Of a stretch of 46,294 nucleotides of DNA, positions 44,614-46,294 are shown one piece after another. A program made the translations under genes and the position numbers. The notes under the pieces are model-generated. The model was given only the letters and a program-made list of their open reading frames with translations, ran no database searches and was not told the origin of the DNA. Origin of the DNA: an uncultured Bacteroidales bacterium (GTDB taxonomy: Bacteria; Bacteroidota; Bacteroidia; Bacteroidales; UBA4417); contig CAIRMR010000067.1 in NCBI GenBank assembly GCA_903879715.1, positions 1 through 46,294 on the forward strand, read 5' to 3'. Numbering within the stretch: position 1 is the first letter of the stretch; the number at the start of each line of letters is the position of its first letter.

Positions 44614-45963
44614 TTATTTTCTGTCAAACGTAAGCCTTAATCCTTTAACGCTATCGTTTATTGTTCCGTTGTTGAAAGCAAGATGCCCGTTAACAAAGGT
44701 TTTTTCAACACTTGCATCGAACGTTGTAGCTTCGAATACCGACCAGCCGCATTTATACAAAATATTCTCTTTGCTGACGGTGAATTTGTGTTCAGGATTA
44801 ACCAGAACAAGATCTGCAAAATATCCGGGGCGGATAAAACCACGGTTTTCAATGTTATAACAAATTGCAGGCGCGTGGCACATTTTTTCGACCAAAGTGA
44901 CCAGTTCAATTTTGCCTTGCCGTACCATTTGAAGCATTGCAGGTAAGGAATGCTGTACAAGAGGAGTGCCTGAGGGTGCTTTAAAATAGGTATTTCTCTT
45001 TTCTTCAGCCAGGTGCGGTGCATGATCGGTAGCAATTATATCAATTTTGTTGCCTAGTAATCCTTGCATAAGCGCCGTTCTGTCAGCTGCTGATTTTATT
45101 GCCGGGTTTACTTTCAGTTTCGTGCCAAGCCGGGCATAATCTTCATCGCAAAACCAAAGGTAGTGCGTACAAACTTCAGCAGTAATACGTTTTTGAGCCA
45201 ATGGAATTGTATTGTCGAGCAAACCAAGTTCAGCGGCGGTGGATAAATGTGTGATATGCAGGCGGGTATTGTATTTGCGGGCCAGGGTAACAGCCAGTTC
45301 GCTGGAGCGATAGCATGCCGCAGCGTTCCTGATCAGCGGGTGCATTTCTATAGGTATATCATCACCATATTTTAAACGCATGGCTTCGGTGTTGGCGCGG
45401 ACCACAGCTTCGTCTTCGCAATGAGCAGCTACCGGAATGGGTGAACGTTTAAAAATTTCTTCCAGAGTGCTGATTTTATCTACCAGCATATTGCCTGTTG
45501 ATGCTCCGAAGAAAACTTTTACGCCGCAAACTGTACGTGGATCGGCATTTATAATTTCGTTGATATTGCTGTTGTTTGCTCCAAGGAAAAACGAATAATT
45601 GGCAAGCGATTTTTCAGCTGCCAGGGCCATTTTTTGTTCCAGTAATTCCAGAGTAACGGTTTGAGGCTGGGTGTTCGGCATTTCGAAAAACGAAGTTACT
45701 CCGCCTGCAACCGCTGCACGGCTTTCGGTTGACAAATCCGCTTTATGGATAACGCCCGGTTCGCGAAAATGCACGTGGCAATCGATGATTCCCGGAAGCA
45801 ACAGCAAGCCAGTTGCATCCATTACTTCACAATCACTGGCTGGTTGCATTTCCCCTTCAACAACTGCTTTTATCAATTGACCGCTTATAAGTACGCAGCC
45901 GATGAACCGCGTTCCTTCGTTTACTATTGTGACATTTCGGATTAAAATATCGTTGGATTTCAT
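44614..45963 (-). CDS. pyrC: Dihydroorotase (class I)
   Basis: 449 residues. Amidohydrolase with metal ligands His63 and His65 (DCHVHFREPG), Arg67 for substrate, candidate carbamylated Lys149 (CGVKVFFGASTGN), His181 (VAAHCEDE), His236/His239 (RLHITHLS) and Asp313 (ATDHAPH). The blocks DCHVHFREPG and ATDHAPH identify dihydroorotase rather than hydantoinase. Cyclises carbamoyl aspartate to dihydroorotate in pyrimidine synthesis. No other pyr gene is adjacent. Confidence 0.95.
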   Translation of the reverse strand: MKSNDILIRNVTIVNEGTRFIGCVLISGQLIKAVVEGEMQPASDCEVMDATGLLLLPGIIDCHVHFREPGVIHKADLSTESRAAVAGGVTSFFEMPNTQPQTVTLELLEQKMALAAEKSLANYSFFLGANNSNINEIINADPRTVCGVKVFFGASTGNMLVDKISTLEEIFKRSPIPVAAHCEDEAVVRANTEAMRLKYGDDIPIEMHPLIRNAAACYRSSELAVTLARKYNTRLHITHLSTAAELGLLDNTIPLAQKRITAEVCTHYLWFCDEDYARLGTKLKVNPAIKSAADRTALMQGLLGNKIDIIATDHAPHLAEEKRNTYFKAPSGTPLVQHSLPAMLQMVRQGKIELVTLVEKMCHAPAICYNIENRGFIRPGYFADLVLVNPEHKFTVSKENILYKCGWSVFEATTFDASVEKTFVNGHLAFNNGTINDSVKGLRLTFDRK

Positions 45964-45991
45964 AGAATGCGGATAGAATTAGCATACAATG

Positions 45992-45999
45992 CAAAAGTA
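45992..45999 (-). promoter_or_regulatory. -7 box (TACTTTTG) of pyrC
   Basis: Minus strand matches TAnnTTTG, 29 bp before the pyrC start at 45963, predicting a leader of about 20 nt. Confidence 0.55.
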
Positions 46000-46058
46000 A
46001 TTTACTTCCAAATATAATCTATGTATCCATTAACCTGGCATAAAGAAATATTTTTTTT

Positions 46059-46151
46059 GTAACTAATCAGTTCATTTATAACATTGACAAACAAATATTT
46101 GCCACAGATTACACAGATTACGAGATAAATTAAGATGACGTATGCTCAAAA
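46059..46151 (-). mobile_element. MITE-like element, truncated copy C
   Basis: Starts with gtaactaatcag (46059-46070) and follows the reverse complement of copy A for about 90 bp (gccacagattacacagatta, cgtatg), then stops abruptly where the repeat shared with 3686-3812 begins. The second terminal repeat is missing. Confidence 0.82.
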
Positions 46152-46294
46152 TTCATGTGTTATTATTTATTAATTCATTGCTTATTTTCAGCGGTATTAA
46201 TGCTTGCTTCGCAGGTATTTTTTACGGGTCACATGCCTGCCCGCTACAGGCGGGGAACTCCATGACAAAATAATATCATGCTACTGTGAGTCAA
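46152..46294. repeat. Dispersed repeat, copy 2 (to window edge)
   Basis: Matches 3686-3812 nearly base for base, with a 19-bp palindromic insert cctgcccgctacaggcggg at about 46232-46250 and a 4-bp difference near the end. Continues beyond the window. It directly abuts the truncated MITE copy C. Confidence 0.8.

Noticed and set aside
46152-46294. Start of another PID-CTERM small gene at the right edge
   Set aside because: Only the block upstream of such a gene is shared; the sequence following the ATG complement is MITE-derived and stops after eight codons.

Overview
The window is chromosomal DNA from a member of the Bacteroidota. Evidence: type IX secretion (T9SS) C-terminal sorting domains, an ECF sigma / FecR anti-sigma / STN-TonB receptor cascade, SPII lipoproteins, poor Shine-Dalgarno sites, and repeated -7 boxes of the form TAnnTTTG ahead of genes. 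Gene content fits an environmental, probably marine or sediment, Bacteroidales/Marinilabiliales-like organism, but no marker here fixes the genus. No rRNA, tRNA, CRISPR array, integrase or full insertion sequence was seen.

Region 1 (1-15.3 kb, all minus strand) is a surface/secretion locus. Read in the direction of transcription it runs: ECF sigma factor, FecR anti-sigma factor, large STN-type TonB-dependent receptor without a SusD partner, beta-helix T9SS protein, then two copies of a module made of a giant multidomain surface protein and a tiny PID-CTERM-like protein. Between the two copies lies the collapsed relic of a third: start codon plus last 34 codons of a giant gene, in frame. The last giant gene runs off the left edge and contains a 777-bp internal tandem repeat.

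Region 2 (15.7-18.7 kb) is an L-rhamnose uptake/isomerisation cluster (rhaA, rhaT, rhaM) without kinase or aldolase. Region 3 (19.2-29.1 kb) is mostly housekeeping: UMF1/Atg22-like MFS transporter, PlsC-like acyltransferase, gnd, pdxB, cstA, a small unknown protein and a GT-C membrane glycosyltransferase, followed by a C-terminal relic of a flotillin-like gene.

Region 4 (29.3-38 kb) holds a candidate small RNA, an AraC regulator, a response regulator/CHASE3 histidine kinase pair, a tiny Lmo0937-family membrane protein, a coiled-coil lipoprotein, an exported protein with four YLRFDV repeats, and a fucose-isomerase-like protein. Region 5 (38-46 kb) has der, an Hsp15-like S4 protein, an RlmI-like methyltransferase, a second coiled-coil lipoprotein, an exported EEP-family nuclease/phosphatase, a MORN-repeat lipoprotein and dihydroorotase.

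The most interesting non-coding content is a family of small non-autonomous elements: two complete 184-bp copies with 12-bp inverted ends and perfect 8-bp target duplications, plus fragments. There is also a REPIN-like double hairpin before pdxB, and a second dispersed repeat shared between 3.69 kb and the right edge. Starts of several genes were moved downstream of the longest open frame because a -7 box or promoter lies inside the extension.
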